11,714 nucleotides of DNA, taken from Spirochaetaceae bacterium. Its GTDB lineage: Bacteria > Spirochaetota > Spirochaetia > DSM-27196 > PWMO01. The position numbers were made by a program, and so were the translations under genes. Shown piece after piece: positions 1-7,243 of this stretch. Below the pieces are notes generated by a model. The model had not been told where the DNA came from and ran no database searches. It saw nothing but the letters and a program-made list of their open reading frames with translations. The stretch spans positions 1-11,714 of the forward strand of contig PWMO01000331.1 of the NCBI GenBank assembly GCA_003558175.1. The letters run 5' to 3'. Position 1 is the stretch's first letter. Each line of letters starts with the position of its first letter.

Positions 1-514
1 ACACCTGATCGACCGCTATCCGCCCAACCGCGTCATCTTCACCGGACTCGCGGGCGCCATCGCTCCGGAAATCGAGCCGGGAGACACCCTGGTCGCGCGG
101 GACTGCCTGCAGTACGATCTCGATGCTACCGCGCTGGGGTTCAAACTGGGCGAGGTTCCGTACACTCCGCACCGGATCCTGGCTTCCGATCCGGCGCTGG
201 TAGAGATTGCACGGCGCTATCAGCCGGCGCAAGGGCGGCTGGTGGTCGGGCGGGTGCTGACTGGAGACCGCTTTCTGGTGGAGTCGGGCGCACCGCAGTT
301 CGAGTACCTGCGGCGCGACCTGCAGGGTGACGCAGTGGAGATGGAAGGGGCCAGCGTTGCTCTGGTGGCTACGGTCAACCGCGTGCCGTTCGTGATTGTC
401 CGCACGATATCGGACCGGGCCGACGGCAACGCAGACATAGACTTCAACGCCTTCCTGGCCGACGCGTCGCGCAATTCGCTGGCGTGCGTCCGCCACATTT
501 TGGCTCACTGCTGA
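1..514 (+). CDS. mtnN: 5'-methylthioadenosine/S-adenosylhomocysteine nucleosidase (5'-truncated by window edge)
   Basis: Cytoplasmic hydrolase that cleaves the adenine-ribose bond of 5'-methylthioadenosine and S-adenosylhomocysteine, recycling products of methylation and polyamine synthesis. The frame enters at base 2 and gives 170 residues ending in TGA. Seen directly: a TGLAGAI purine-nucleoside-phosphorylase-type glycine motif near residues 14-20, a VEMEGA motif (residues 112-117) and ISDRAD (136-141). By comparison with the family, E115 is the ribose-binding glutamate and D138 the catalytic acid; their 23-residue spacing equals that of E174 and D197 in the E. coli enzyme. Alignment implies about 59 residues are missing at the N-terminus, for a normal total near 230. 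No clear terminator follows; the next gene begins 75 bases downstream, so read-through is possible. Other members of the nucleoside phosphorylase superfamily are less likely given VEMEGA and ISDRAD together. Confidence 0.93.
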   Translation, partial: HLIDRYPPNRVIFTGLAGAIAPEIEPGDTLVARDCLQYDLDATALGFKLGEVPYTPHRILASDPALVEIARRYQPAQGRLVVGRVLTGDRFLVESGAPQFEYLRRDLQGDAVEMEGASVALVATVNRVPFVIVRTISDRADGNADIDFNAFLADASRNSLACVRHILAHC

Positions 515-589
515 CAGAAGAGTAATTCCAGGCAGTGCCCTGCTTCCGCAAGAGACCAACAGATATCGAAGCAAAGGAGTACTTTCTTC

Positions 590-3535
590 ATGAGTTCAGG
601 GAACGCGCAAGAGCTGCATCCGGCATTCGACCTGATCAGCACCGACGAGCTTCCGGAGTACCGTTCTACCGGTATACTGCTGCGCCATCGCGGCACGGGC
701 TGCGAGGTTTACCACGTGGTGAACGACGACCGGGAGAACCTTTTTGCGTTTGCCTTCAAGACGCTGCCTCCGGATTCTACCGGCGTAGCACACATTCTGG
801 AGCACACCGTGCTGTGTGGCTCGCGCGACTTCCCGCTGAAGGATCCGTTTCTGCTGCTTCTCAAGGGCAGCATGAGTACCTTCTTGAACGCGTTTACCTT
901 TCCGGACAAGACCGTCTATCCGGCAAGCAGCACGGTGGAGAAGGACCTTTTCAACATCATGCGGGTGTACGGCGACGCGGTGTTCTTTCCGCTGTTGAAG
1001 CGGGAGATGTTCCAGCAGGAAGGACACCGGCTGCAGTTTGATGCCAACGGCAACCTGGAGTTGACCGGCGTGGTGCTCAACGAGATGAAGGGAGCCTATT
1101 CGACCCATGACGCCATCGCTTCTGAATGGGCGTATCGTTCGCTCTTCCCCGAAACCCCCTACGCCAACGATTCCGGCGGTGACCCGCAGCACATACCGGA
1201 GCTGACCTATGACGACTTCGTTGCGTTTCACCGCACCTACTATCATCCGTCCAATACGCGAGTCTTCCTCTACGGAAACATCCCCACCGAGCGTTCCCTT
1301 GAGTTCCTGCACGACACCTTTCTGAGCCGGTTCGAGCGGCTGTCGGTTGACTTTCCGGTACCGCTGCAGCCTCGTTGGAACGCGCCGCGTGAGCTGCAGC
1401 GTACTTTTCCGGTAGACAGCCCCAATCAGTGTGAACGCCAATCGTCGGTAACGCTGAACTGGCTGCTCTGTCCGGCGACCGAGCAGCGCGAGGTGCTGGC
1501 GGCCTCGATACTGAGCGAGATTCTGCTGGGCCACTCCGGGTCGCCGCTGCAGAAAGCAATTGTTGAGTCTGAACTGGGCGAGGACCTCTCGGCGCCAACC
1601 GGGCTTGAGACTGAGCTGCTCGAGCTGGTGTTCTCGGTTGGGATGCGCGGCACCGATGTTGAGCACAGAGAAGCCATCGAGGAGCTGATACTGGGAGAGT
1701 TGCGGCGCCTGCGTGACGAAGGCATCCCGCGGGATATCATCACCGGCGCATTGCGCAAGGTGGAGTTCCGCAATCGCGAGATCCGCGGCGGTGGACCGTT
1801 CGGGCTGCGCCTGATGCGGCGGGCACTGCGAGGCTGGCTGCACGGCGCGTCTCCCGAGGCAAGCCTGCGCTTCAACGACCATTTTGAGCAGATCAAGGCT
1901 GAGGCGGCCTCGGATCCGCGCTACTTCGAACGGCTCATCGATCGCTTCCTGCTGGCAAACCCGCATCGCAGCACACTGATCGTGACACCGGATCCCGAGC
2001 ATGCCGCCCGTGAGCAACAGCAATACCGCTCGCGTCTGGACGAGGTCGAGCGATCACTGGATGAGCCGACGCGCAGCAGAATCGAGGCTGAGCAGCAGCG
2101 GCTCGCCGAGTACCAGGAGACGCCTGACTCACCGCAGGACGTCGCTCGAATCCCCTTCCTCGAACGGACCGACGTTCCGCGTGAGATCGAGCGCATCGAG
2201 TATGAAGCAGCGCAGCTGGAAGATGTGCAGATCTACCGTCACGATCTGTTCACCAACGGCATCGTCTACGTCGATCTGGCCTTCGCCCTTGATGATCTGC
2301 CGGTGGAGCTGATGCCGGCGGTGCCGTTCTTCACGTCCGCGGTGACCGAGTGCGGGCTGCACGGCATGAGCTATGATCAGCTCTCAACCGAGCTGGCGCT
2401 CAGTTGTGGTGCGTTCTCGGCGCGCTGCGAAGTCGGCTGTCATGCGGATGACCCCGACCGGGTGGTGCCGCTGCTGTTCTTCCGGCTGAAGGCGCTGGAA
2501 GAGGCGCTGCCGGACGCCGTAGGTCTCGCCACCAGAATCATGCTGGAAGCGGACTTCCACAATCGCCGGCGCATCCACGACATGGTGACCGAGGCGCGCA
2601 ACGACATGCGGTCGGCCGTTATCCCATCGGGACACGCCTACAGCATGAACCGCGCCGCAGCGGCACTCTCGCCGGCCGCAGCGGTGGACGAGCAGTGGAA
2701 AGGCATCTCGCAGCTGTTCTACCTCGTTGAGCGTACCGGTGAAGAAGGAATCACTGAACTAAGCCGTGCGCTGTGCGCGATTCGCGAACACGTGATCAAT
2801 CGAGCGCGCCTCAAGATCGGCGTGACGTGCGGTGCGGCGGCGGGCCCGGCGGCGCTGGAACAGATCGGTCGCCTGACAACCTCACTTCCGGGCGGTGCGC
2901 CGCTCGGTCCGCTCTCTCCCTTTGCGGCCGGCAACGAGGTGCGCATGGAGTCGCTGGTGGTGCCGTCACAGGTCAACTACGTGGCCCGCGCGCTGCGCGG
3001 ATCGCCGATCGGAACCGAGCAGCAGACCGCCGAGATCCTGCTGGGCCACCTGATGAGCACCGGGCCGCTATGGGAGACCATCCGCATGAAGGGCGGCGCC
3101 TACGGCGCCTTCGGTTCGAGCCGCGGCGCCGAGCAGGTGTTTGTATTTGGCTCTTACCGTGACCCGCATATTTCCGCCACGCTGGCAGCATTCCGCTCGG
3201 CGCTCGAGTACTTCAGTTCCACCGCCATTGATGAGCGGGGACTCGACCTGGCGGTGCTGGGAACCGTGGGGGGCGAGCTGCGGCCCTTTTCTCCGGGTGA
3301 GCGCGGCTTGGTCAACTTTCGGCGCATTCTCTACCGGGTCAGCGACGAGATTCGACAGGCGAAGCGCGACGCCATGATCTCCATCACCCCGGAACGACTG
3401 CGAGCGGCCGCCGAGCGGCTTGCCGCCAACGACGCCTCGGCAGCCGTGGTGGTGATGGGCGGGCGTGACGCAATCGAGCGCGCGGCTGCCGACTATCCCG
3501 AGCTGCTGCAGGCGACGGTAGAGGTGCCGGTCTAG
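590..3535 (+). CDS. M16C-family zinc metallopeptidase, PreP/falcilysin type (insulinase superfamily)
   Basis: Large clamshell zinc peptidase of 981 residues, the usual length for presequence-protease (PreP)-type M16C enzymes, which degrade unstructured peptides inside a closed chamber. The inverted zinc motif HILEH spans residues 68-72 (H68 and H72 as ligands, E71 as general base). The third ligand is E165 in the NEMKGA motif. SGGDP and the YHPSN motif (218-222) complete the conserved first half. The C-terminal half carries RMKGGAYG, giving R832 and Y838, the Arg/Tyr pair that M16 enzymes supply from the second half. The middle (about 470-720) should be the M16C-associated domain. There is no signal peptide, so a cytoplasmic location is inferred. 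The ATG start is supported by AAGGAG about 10 bases upstream (573-580). No frameshift or missing catalytic residue. The substrate in bacteria is not shown by context; the nucleosidase upstream is unrelated. Confidence 0.95.
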   Translation: MSSGNAQELHPAFDLISTDELPEYRSTGILLRHRGTGCEVYHVVNDDRENLFAFAFKTLPPDSTGVAHILEHTVLCGSRDFPLKDPFLLLLKGSMSTFLNAFTFPDKTVYPASSTVEKDLFNIMRVYGDAVFFPLLKREMFQQEGHRLQFDANGNLELTGVVLNEMKGAYSTHDAIASEWAYRSLFPETPYANDSGGDPQHIPELTYDDFVAFHRTYYHPSNTRVFLYGNIPTERSLEFLHDTFLSRFERLSVDFPVPLQPRWNAPRELQRTFPVDSPNQCERQSSVTLNWLLCPATEQREVLAASILSEILLGHSGSPLQKAIVESELGEDLSAPTGLETELLELVFSVGMRGTDVEHREAIEELILGELRRLRDEGIPRDIITGALRKVEFRNREIRGGGPFGLRLMRRALRGWLHGASPEASLRFNDHFEQIKAEAASDPRYFERLIDRFLLANPHRSTLIVTPDPEHAAREQQQYRSRLDEVERSLDEPTRSRIEAEQQRLAEYQETPDSPQDVARIPFLERTDVPREIERIEYEAAQLEDVQIYRHDLFTNGIVYVDLAFALDDLPVELMPAVPFFTSAVTECGLHGMSYDQLSTELALSCGAFSARCEVGCHADDPDRVVPLLFFRLKALEEALPDAVGLATRIMLEADFHNRRRIHDMVTEARNDMRSAVIPSGHAYSMNRAAAALSPAAAVDEQWKGISQLFYLVERTGEEGITELSRALCAIREHVINRARLKIGVTCGAAAGPAALEQIGRLTTSLPGGAPLGPLSPFAAGNEVRMESLVVPSQVNYVARALRGSPIGTEQQTAEILLGHLMSTGPLWETIRMKGGAYGAFGSSRGAEQVFVFGSYRDPHISATLAAFRSALEYFSSTAIDERGLDLAVLGTVGGELRPFSPGERGLVNFRRILYRVSDEIRQAKRDAMISITPERLRAAAERLAANDASAAVVVMGGRDAIERAAADYPELLQATVEVPV

Positions 3536-3539
3536 ACCC

Positions 3540-3567
3540 GCGCGGTACACCACACCTGCCACCGCGC
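3540..3567 (+). repeat. 7-bp perfect inverted repeat just after the peptidase gene
   Basis: GCGCGGT (3540-3546) is matched exactly by ACCGCGC (3561-3567) around a 14-base loop, beginning 5 bases after the peptidase stop codon. It could form a GC-only hairpin in RNA. No T-run follows, so it is not a classical intrinsic terminator. It may slow transcription, protect the 3' end of the message, or be chance in GC-rich DNA. Confidence 0.4.
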
Positions 3568-3581
3568 ACCTTCGCGAACCG

Positions 3582-3613
3582 CAGGTCGCGCTGCGCCAGG
3601 TCGCACCGCGAAC
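3582..3613 (+). repeat. Short direct repeats within the structured gap
   Basis: CAGGTCGC occurs at 3582-3589 and again at 3597-3604, a 15-base period. CGCGAAC occurs at 3573-3579 and again at 3607-3613. Both overlap the 9-bp hairpin. They suggest a small repeated element or local duplication, but the copies are short and the region is GC-rich, so chance cannot be excluded. Confidence 0.35.
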
Positions 3614-3628
3614 AGCCATCGGTGCGAC
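3600..3628 (+). terminator. 9-bp perfect hairpin in the gap between peptidase and small exported protein; possible terminator lacking a U-tract
   Basis: GTCGCACCG (3600-3608) and CGGTGCGAC (3620-3628) are exact reverse complements around an 11-base loop. This is the strongest simple stem in any intergenic gap here. It lies between two genes with no obvious functional link, where a transcription end would be expected. No run of T follows, so intrinsic termination is uncertain; a Rho-linked or processing role, or a dispersed palindromic repeat, are alternatives. Confidence 0.4.
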
Positions 3629-3692
3629 GGTATCGGCGCGCCTTGTGCTTCGGGGCACGACCGGTTAGAGTTACGTTCAGGAGAGTACACTG

Positions 3693-4133
3693 ATGAAGAC
3701 CGTGGTACTAACCCTTGTGGCAGTGACGCTGTTGCTGGTTCCGGCTTTCGGCGTACAGGCCGAGGAAGACCCAAAGCTGTACGCGCTCGGTATGATCAGC
3801 GCCTCAAACATCTATTTCTCATACCTGGTGCTCGGCACGGTGGCGGACGGATACGCCTCCGGCGGCTACGGAGCCGATATGGCCAGGAACCTGACCGAAG
3901 AAGCCATCGCGCTCACGCGCACTTCGATTGACGCGCTCGAGCTGTTGCGAGGCGATGCGGGCGTAGCGGACGAAGACCTCGAAGTTGTGAACGGGCTTAT
4001 CGAAACCCACGAGTTGCTGCTGGGACAGGCCAACGGGCTGCTCAGTTACATCGACGATCCAGATGATCGTGACGACTTCCTGCACTACCGCGATCTCGCC
4101 TGGCGCAACATCTCGAGCATGCTGGATCTGTAG
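3693..4133 (+). CDS. Small exported protein of unknown function
   Basis: I do not recognise this family. The 146-residue product starts with a clear Sec signal peptide: K2, a hydrophobic core from about V4 to P17, and a VQA cleavage site after A23, leaving an acidic mature protein of about 123 residues. There is no lipobox cysteine, so it is predicted soluble in the periplasm (or secreted) rather than a lipoprotein. The mature part is rich in Leu, Ala, Asp and Glu with few prolines, and reads as mostly alpha-helical; a segment near residues 36-50 is hydrophobic and aromatic. The start is supported by AGGAG at 3679-3683, 9 bases before ATG. It stands alone between two gaps of about 155 bases, so it probably has its own transcript. 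A weak promoter-like pair (TTGTGC 3643-3648, TAGAGT 3666-3671, 17-base spacing) lies just upstream. The coding call is sound; no function can be assigned. Confidence 0.8.
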   Translation: MKTVVLTLVAVTLLLVPAFGVQAEEDPKLYALGMISASNIYFSYLVLGTVADGYASGGYGADMARNLTEEAIALTRTSIDALELLRGDAGVADEDLEVVNGLIETHELLLGQANGLLSYIDDPDDRDDFLHYRDLAWRNISSMLDL

Positions 4134-4134
4134 C

Positions 4135-4150
4135 GCGCGTCACGATGCGC
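4135..4150 (+). terminator. Small hairpin directly after the small exported-protein gene; weak terminator candidate
   Basis: GCGCGT (4135-4140) can pair with ATGCGC (4145-4150), one pair being G-U, around the 4-base loop CACG. It is followed by AGTTTCT, a short T-containing stretch. It starts 2 bases after the TAG stop. The stem is only 6 bp and the T-run is poor, so this is a candidate only. Confidence 0.3.
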
Positions 4151-4226
4151 AGTTTCTGAACGGAAGCCCGGTGGGAATGAACTAGAGGTCGGGCGGGGGA
4201 GCTGTCTGCAGGCGCTCGGCTGCTGT

Positions 4227-4255
4227 TTGACCAAACAAGGTCGCGATGCTATAAC
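4227..4255 (+). promoter_or_regulatory. Sigma70-like promoter for trkA-trkH
   Basis: A -35 box TTGACC (4227-4232) and a -10 box TATAAC (4250-4255) are separated by exactly 17 bases; each matches the consensus at 5 of 6 positions. Transcription would start near 4262, leaving a leader of about 26 bases before the trkA ATG at 4288. GCTGTT (4222-4227) and AACAGC (4253-4258) are an exact inverted pair overlapping the two boxes, and GACC/GGTC (4229-4232, 4239-4242) form a smaller dyad inside the spacer. These could be operator half-sites but are short. Confidence 0.6.
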
Positions 4256-4287
4256 AGCTTGAATCGTATGCCATTAGCGGGAGATTC

Positions 4288-5688
4288 ATGAAGGTTATCA
4301 TAGTTGGTGCCGGGGCAGTCGGCTCGGAGATCGCCAAGCAGCTCATTGACGAGAAGCACGACGTGGTGCTGATTGAGAAGGATCGGGAACAGGCGGCGTA
4401 CGTGTCAAATCGCCTGGACTGCATGGTTATCCAGGACGGCGGCAACAACCTTGAGGTGCTGCGACAGGCGGGGTGTGACGGAGCCGACTTTTTCATAGCC
4501 GTCACCAACTCCGACGAAGTCAACATGGTAGCTTGCGCGCTGGTCGACAGCGAGTTCTCCGTGCGGTTCAAGGTGGCACGGGTCCGCAGCGTTGAGTACT
4601 CAGCAGCGCGTATCTCTGAGCGGCGCCTGCTCGGAATAGACTACATCGTCAATCCGGGGACGGAAGCCGCTCGTGCCATCATCCAGAGCCTCCAGTACGG
4701 CGCCTTGAGCGACGTGATGCTGTTTCAGTATGCGCGGTTCCAGATTCGGACCGTGTCGGTAACCGCTGACTCCGTTTTCGCCGGCAAGTCCCTGAAAGAA
4801 CTGAACCGTACAATGGAGGCCACGTTTCTGGTGGCGGCCGTATTGCGGGACAACAGCTACACCATACCCACCGGACAGACCGAAGTTCGTGCCGGAGACA
4901 CTCTCTACCTCATCGCGACTGAATCCGATTTCGACAAGATCTTCGCCAGGCTCGGCAAAGAGAAGCGTGAGCTGAACCGGGTTGTAGTTGTCGGAGGGGG
5001 TAAGGTCGGACGCGAAGTTGTACGCTACCTGCTCAAGCGTCCGGACTCCGATTCGTCTCTGAGGCGGATGGTTTCGGCGTTCGCGCAAAACAGATCGCGC
5101 CGCCTGAAGCTGGTTGAACGGGACTACGACGTCTGTAAGCAGCTGGCGGAGCAATTTCCCGAGGCGCTTGTCATCAACGCAGATATCTCCGACGAGGGAG
5201 TGTTTGAAGAGGAGCGTTTCACGCATGCCGATCTTCTTGTGGCCGCCACCGACAATCAGGAACTGAACATGGTAAGCGCGCTGTATGCGCGGTCGCTCGG
5301 GATCGGTCGCACGATCGTGCTGTTGAATAAGTCGAGTTACCTTCCGGTTGCAGCCAGCCTTGGTATCGACGTGGCCGTGAGCGTCAAGCAGACCATGGTC
5401 AATAATATTCTTACCTTCATTCGGCGCGGAGCGGTCACCAGCGTTTACAGTCTTGCCGAAGGGCGTATCGAAATCCTGGAGATGACCGTAGACGCCAACT
5501 GCCGGGCAGCCGGCAAGAAAGTGATGGAGATCAAGCTGCCGCCCGATTCACTGATTCTGGCGGTCACGCACAACGATGAGCACGTGATTCCCGGCGGTGA
5601 GCACGTAGTCCATCCGGGAGACCACGTGGTGCTGATTTCGGCCAAAGAACACGTGGGGAAACTGGAAGAGGTCTTCTCCGCACCATGA
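4288..5688 (+). CDS. trkA: TrkA, NAD-binding gating subunit of Trk potassium uptake system
   Basis: Cytoplasmic peripheral protein that binds NAD(H)/nucleotides and gates the TrkH channel. The 466 residues show the duplicated RCK layout. First Rossmann domain (about 1-125): GAGAVG (residues 7-12) with acidic E30 ending beta-2. First TrkA-C domain: about 151-226. Second Rossmann domain (about 231-370): GGGKVG (236-241) with E277 as the matching acidic residue. Second TrkA-C domain: about 391-463. E. coli TrkA has 458 residues. Odd feature: relative to the E. coli layout, about 19 extra residues (roughly 252-270, rich in Ser, Arg and Asp) sit between helix 1 and beta-2 of the second Rossmann domain. 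The ATG has GGGAG at 4279-4283, only 4 bases away, and a good promoter upstream. The stop overlaps the trkH start by 4 bases (ATGA), implying coupled translation. Confidence 0.96.
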   Translation: MKVIIVGAGAVGSEIAKQLIDEKHDVVLIEKDREQAAYVSNRLDCMVIQDGGNNLEVLRQAGCDGADFFIAVTNSDEVNMVACALVDSEFSVRFKVARVRSVEYSAARISERRLLGIDYIVNPGTEAARAIIQSLQYGALSDVMLFQYARFQIRTVSVTADSVFAGKSLKELNRTMEATFLVAAVLRDNSYTIPTGQTEVRAGDTLYLIATESDFDKIFARLGKEKRELNRVVVVGGGKVGREVVRYLLKRPDSDSSLRRMVSAFAQNRSRRLKLVERDYDVCKQLAEQFPEALVINADISDEGVFEEERFTHADLLVAATDNQELNMVSALYARSLGIGRTIVLLNKSSYLPVAASLGIDVAVSVKQTMVNNILTFIRRGAVTSVYSLAEGRIEILEMTVDANCRAAGKKVMEIKLPPDSLILAVTHNDEHVIPGGEHVVHPGDHVVLISAKEHVGKLEEVFSAP

Positions 5689-7136
5689 ACCTGGCACTCG
5701 TCCTGCGCGTTCTCGCCATTCTGCTCGCGCTGATTGCGCTTTTCATGCTTCTGCCGGCCGGAGTTGCCTGGTATTACGGTGAGACCGATCTGATCGGGAG
5801 TTTTTTGACCCCAATTGTGTTTGTACTGATGGGCGCAGCGCTGATATTCGCGCTCACGCGACGGACCGAGAGGGTTCTGGCTCCGCGCGAGGGGTTCTTG
5901 CTGGTTGCTCTGTCCTGGATCGGAGCGGCCGCTGTTGGAGCCGTTCCTGCCTGGCTCTCGGGAGAGATTCCACGCTACGTCGACGCGTTCTTCGAGACCA
6001 TGTCGGGTTTCACTACAACCGGGGCGACCATACTCACCAATATTGAAGCGCTTCCCAGAGCGTTGCTGTTCTGGCGTTCGCTGACTCACTGGCTCGGCGG
6101 CATGGGAATCATAGTGCTGACGGTGGCCATCTTCCCACTGCTCGGCGTCGGTGGTCTGCAGCTGATGAAAGCCGAAGCGCCGGGTCCGTCGGTGGACAAA
6201 ATCACACCGAAGGTCACCGAAACGGCGAAGATCTTGTGGCTCATCTATCTCGGATTGACGGTTGCGCAGACAGTGCTGCTGATGCTTGGCGGCCTGGACC
6301 TCTACGAGGCGTTAACCCACACCTTCGGCACGCTGGCGACCGGCGGATTCTCACCCAAGAACGCCAGTGTCGGCCACTACACTTCAGCGTACGTGCATAT
6401 CGTGGTCACCGTGTTTATGGTCATGGCGGGCACTAACTTCATTCTGTATTACAAGCTCTTGACCGGCCGTTTCCGGAGTGTGCTGCAGGATTCTGAGTTG
6501 AAGGCCTACTTTGGTATCTACGCCGTTGTCACGCTGGTGATTGCGCTGATCCTGACGCAGGCCGGCAGCTATTCCGGTTTCGGCGAGAGTCTGCGCTTCG
6601 CCGGGTTTCAGGCGGCCAGTATTCTGACGACTACCGGCTACGCCACCGACGATTTTGCACTCTGGCCCGCGGCAGCCCAGGCAGTGCTGTTCTCGCTGAT
6701 GTTTCTGGGGGGGTGCGCCGGGTCGACCGGCGGCGGGATGAAGATCGTCCGTATACTGACACTGGCGAAGCAGGGCGTGCACGAGATGAAGTATCTGATA
6801 CATCCGCGCGGCGTATTTCATATCTCATTGAACGGGCAGTCGGTGAAGAAGAGCATCGTTTACGCGATCTCAGGGTTTGTCTTCCTGTACATCATTCTGC
6901 TTCTGATTACGTCGCTGGTTGTCGCTTCCGGCGGATACGACCTGGTGACGTCCTTCACCACCGCGCTGGCAACGCTGGGGAATATCGGCCCGGGTTTCGG
7001 CGCGATAGCGCCTACCGAGAACTACGCGTTCTTCCAGGATTACATCAAGTGGTACCTGAGCTTCATCATGATGACGGGACGGCTTGAGGTGTTCACTATC
7101 CTGGTGATCTTCACACCGCACTTCTGGCGCGACTGA
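5685..7136 (+). CDS. trkH: TrkH family potassium uptake channel, membrane subunit
   Basis: Inner-membrane K+-translocating subunit that works with TrkA. The 483 residues equal the length of E. coli TrkH. The four pore loops of the SKT superfamily are all visible, each with its filter glycine: TTTGAT (G113 near residues 110-115), ATGGFS (G220, 218-223), TTTGYATD (G318, 315-322) and TLGNIG (G432, 430-435). The GSTGGG motif at 346-351 is the conserved intramembrane loop of TrkH-type proteins that sits below the filter. Hydrophobic segments run from residue 3 onward, including about 6-28 and 38-57, consistent with two leading helices plus four M1-P-M2 units. The start ATG overlaps the trkA stop; GGAAGAGG at 5664-5671 inside trkA may serve as a distant ribosome site. 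KtrB/TrkG-like relatives are the alternative, but pairing with a two-domain TrkA favours TrkH. Confidence 0.96.
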   Translation: MNLALVLRVLAILLALIALFMLLPAGVAWYYGETDLIGSFLTPIVFVLMGAALIFALTRRTERVLAPREGFLLVALSWIGAAAVGAVPAWLSGEIPRYVDAFFETMSGFTTTGATILTNIEALPRALLFWRSLTHWLGGMGIIVLTVAIFPLLGVGGLQLMKAEAPGPSVDKITPKVTETAKILWLIYLGLTVAQTVLLMLGGLDLYEALTHTFGTLATGGFSPKNASVGHYTSAYVHIVVTVFMVMAGTNFILYYKLLTGRFRSVLQDSELKAYFGIYAVVTLVIALILTQAGSYSGFGESLRFAGFQAASILTTTGYATDDFALWPAAAQAVLFSLMFLGGCAGSTGGGMKIVRILTLAKQGVHEMKYLIHPRGVFHISLNGQSVKKSIVYAISGFVFLYIILLLITSLVVASGGYDLVTSFTTALATLGNIGPGFGAIAPTENYAFFQDYIKWYLSFIMMTGRLEVFTILVIFTPHFWRD

Positions 7137-7195
7137 TTTCGGCGTCCGCGTTTGCGTGTACCGGAGTCTGCTGTCACACCTTAGATTTGCGCCTG

Positions 7196-7224
7196 TTGGC
7201 ATGCGACCGATTGCGCGATATGCT
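7196..7224 (+). promoter_or_regulatory. Possible sigma70-like promoter before the outer-membrane protein gene
   Basis: TTGGCA (7196-7201, 5 of 6 consensus bases) and TATGCT (7219-7224, 4 of 6) are 17 bases apart. The predicted start near 7231 lies right at the Shine-Dalgarno sequence, which would leave a leader of only about 13 bases, so the assignment is doubtful. The 107-base gap after trkH shows no clear terminator and no other strong signal. Confidence 0.33.
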
Positions 7225-7231
7225 ATGCAGC

Positions 7232-7237
7232 AGGAGG
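7232..7237 (+). promoter_or_regulatory. Strong Shine-Dalgarno that fixes the start of the outer-membrane protein gene
   Basis: AGGAGG lies 6 bases before the ATG at 7244. The reading frame is open further upstream with an ATG at 7187, but that start would place 19 extra, charged residues ahead of the signal peptide and has no comparable ribosome site. The ATG at 7244 is therefore preferred. Confidence 0.85.
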
Positions 7238-7243
7238 AATTCG

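Noticed and set aside
500..528. TTGGCT and TAATTC, 17 bases apart, as a promoter for the peptidase gene
   Set aside because: The -10 box matches the consensus poorly and the -35 lies in the end of the nucleosidase gene; not better than chance.
535..1041. 168-codon + strand frame overlapping the start of the peptidase
   Set aside because: It shares the region with the HILEH-containing frame, has no sensible ribosome site, and its product looks like a frame-shadow.
596..2023. 475-codon open frame on the - strand
   Set aside because: It lies wholly inside the M16C peptidase gene, whose catalytic motifs are intact on the + strand. Long antisense frames are expected with this GC-rich codon use, and the translation resembles no family.
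4600..5226. 208-codon open frame on the - strand
   Set aside because: Antisense to trkA, which is fully accounted for by its two RCK units on the + strand.
7187..7243. Earlier ATG giving 19 extra residues on the outer-membrane protein
   Set aside because: The extra residues are charged and would bury the signal peptide; AGGAGG sits correctly for the ATG at 7244.
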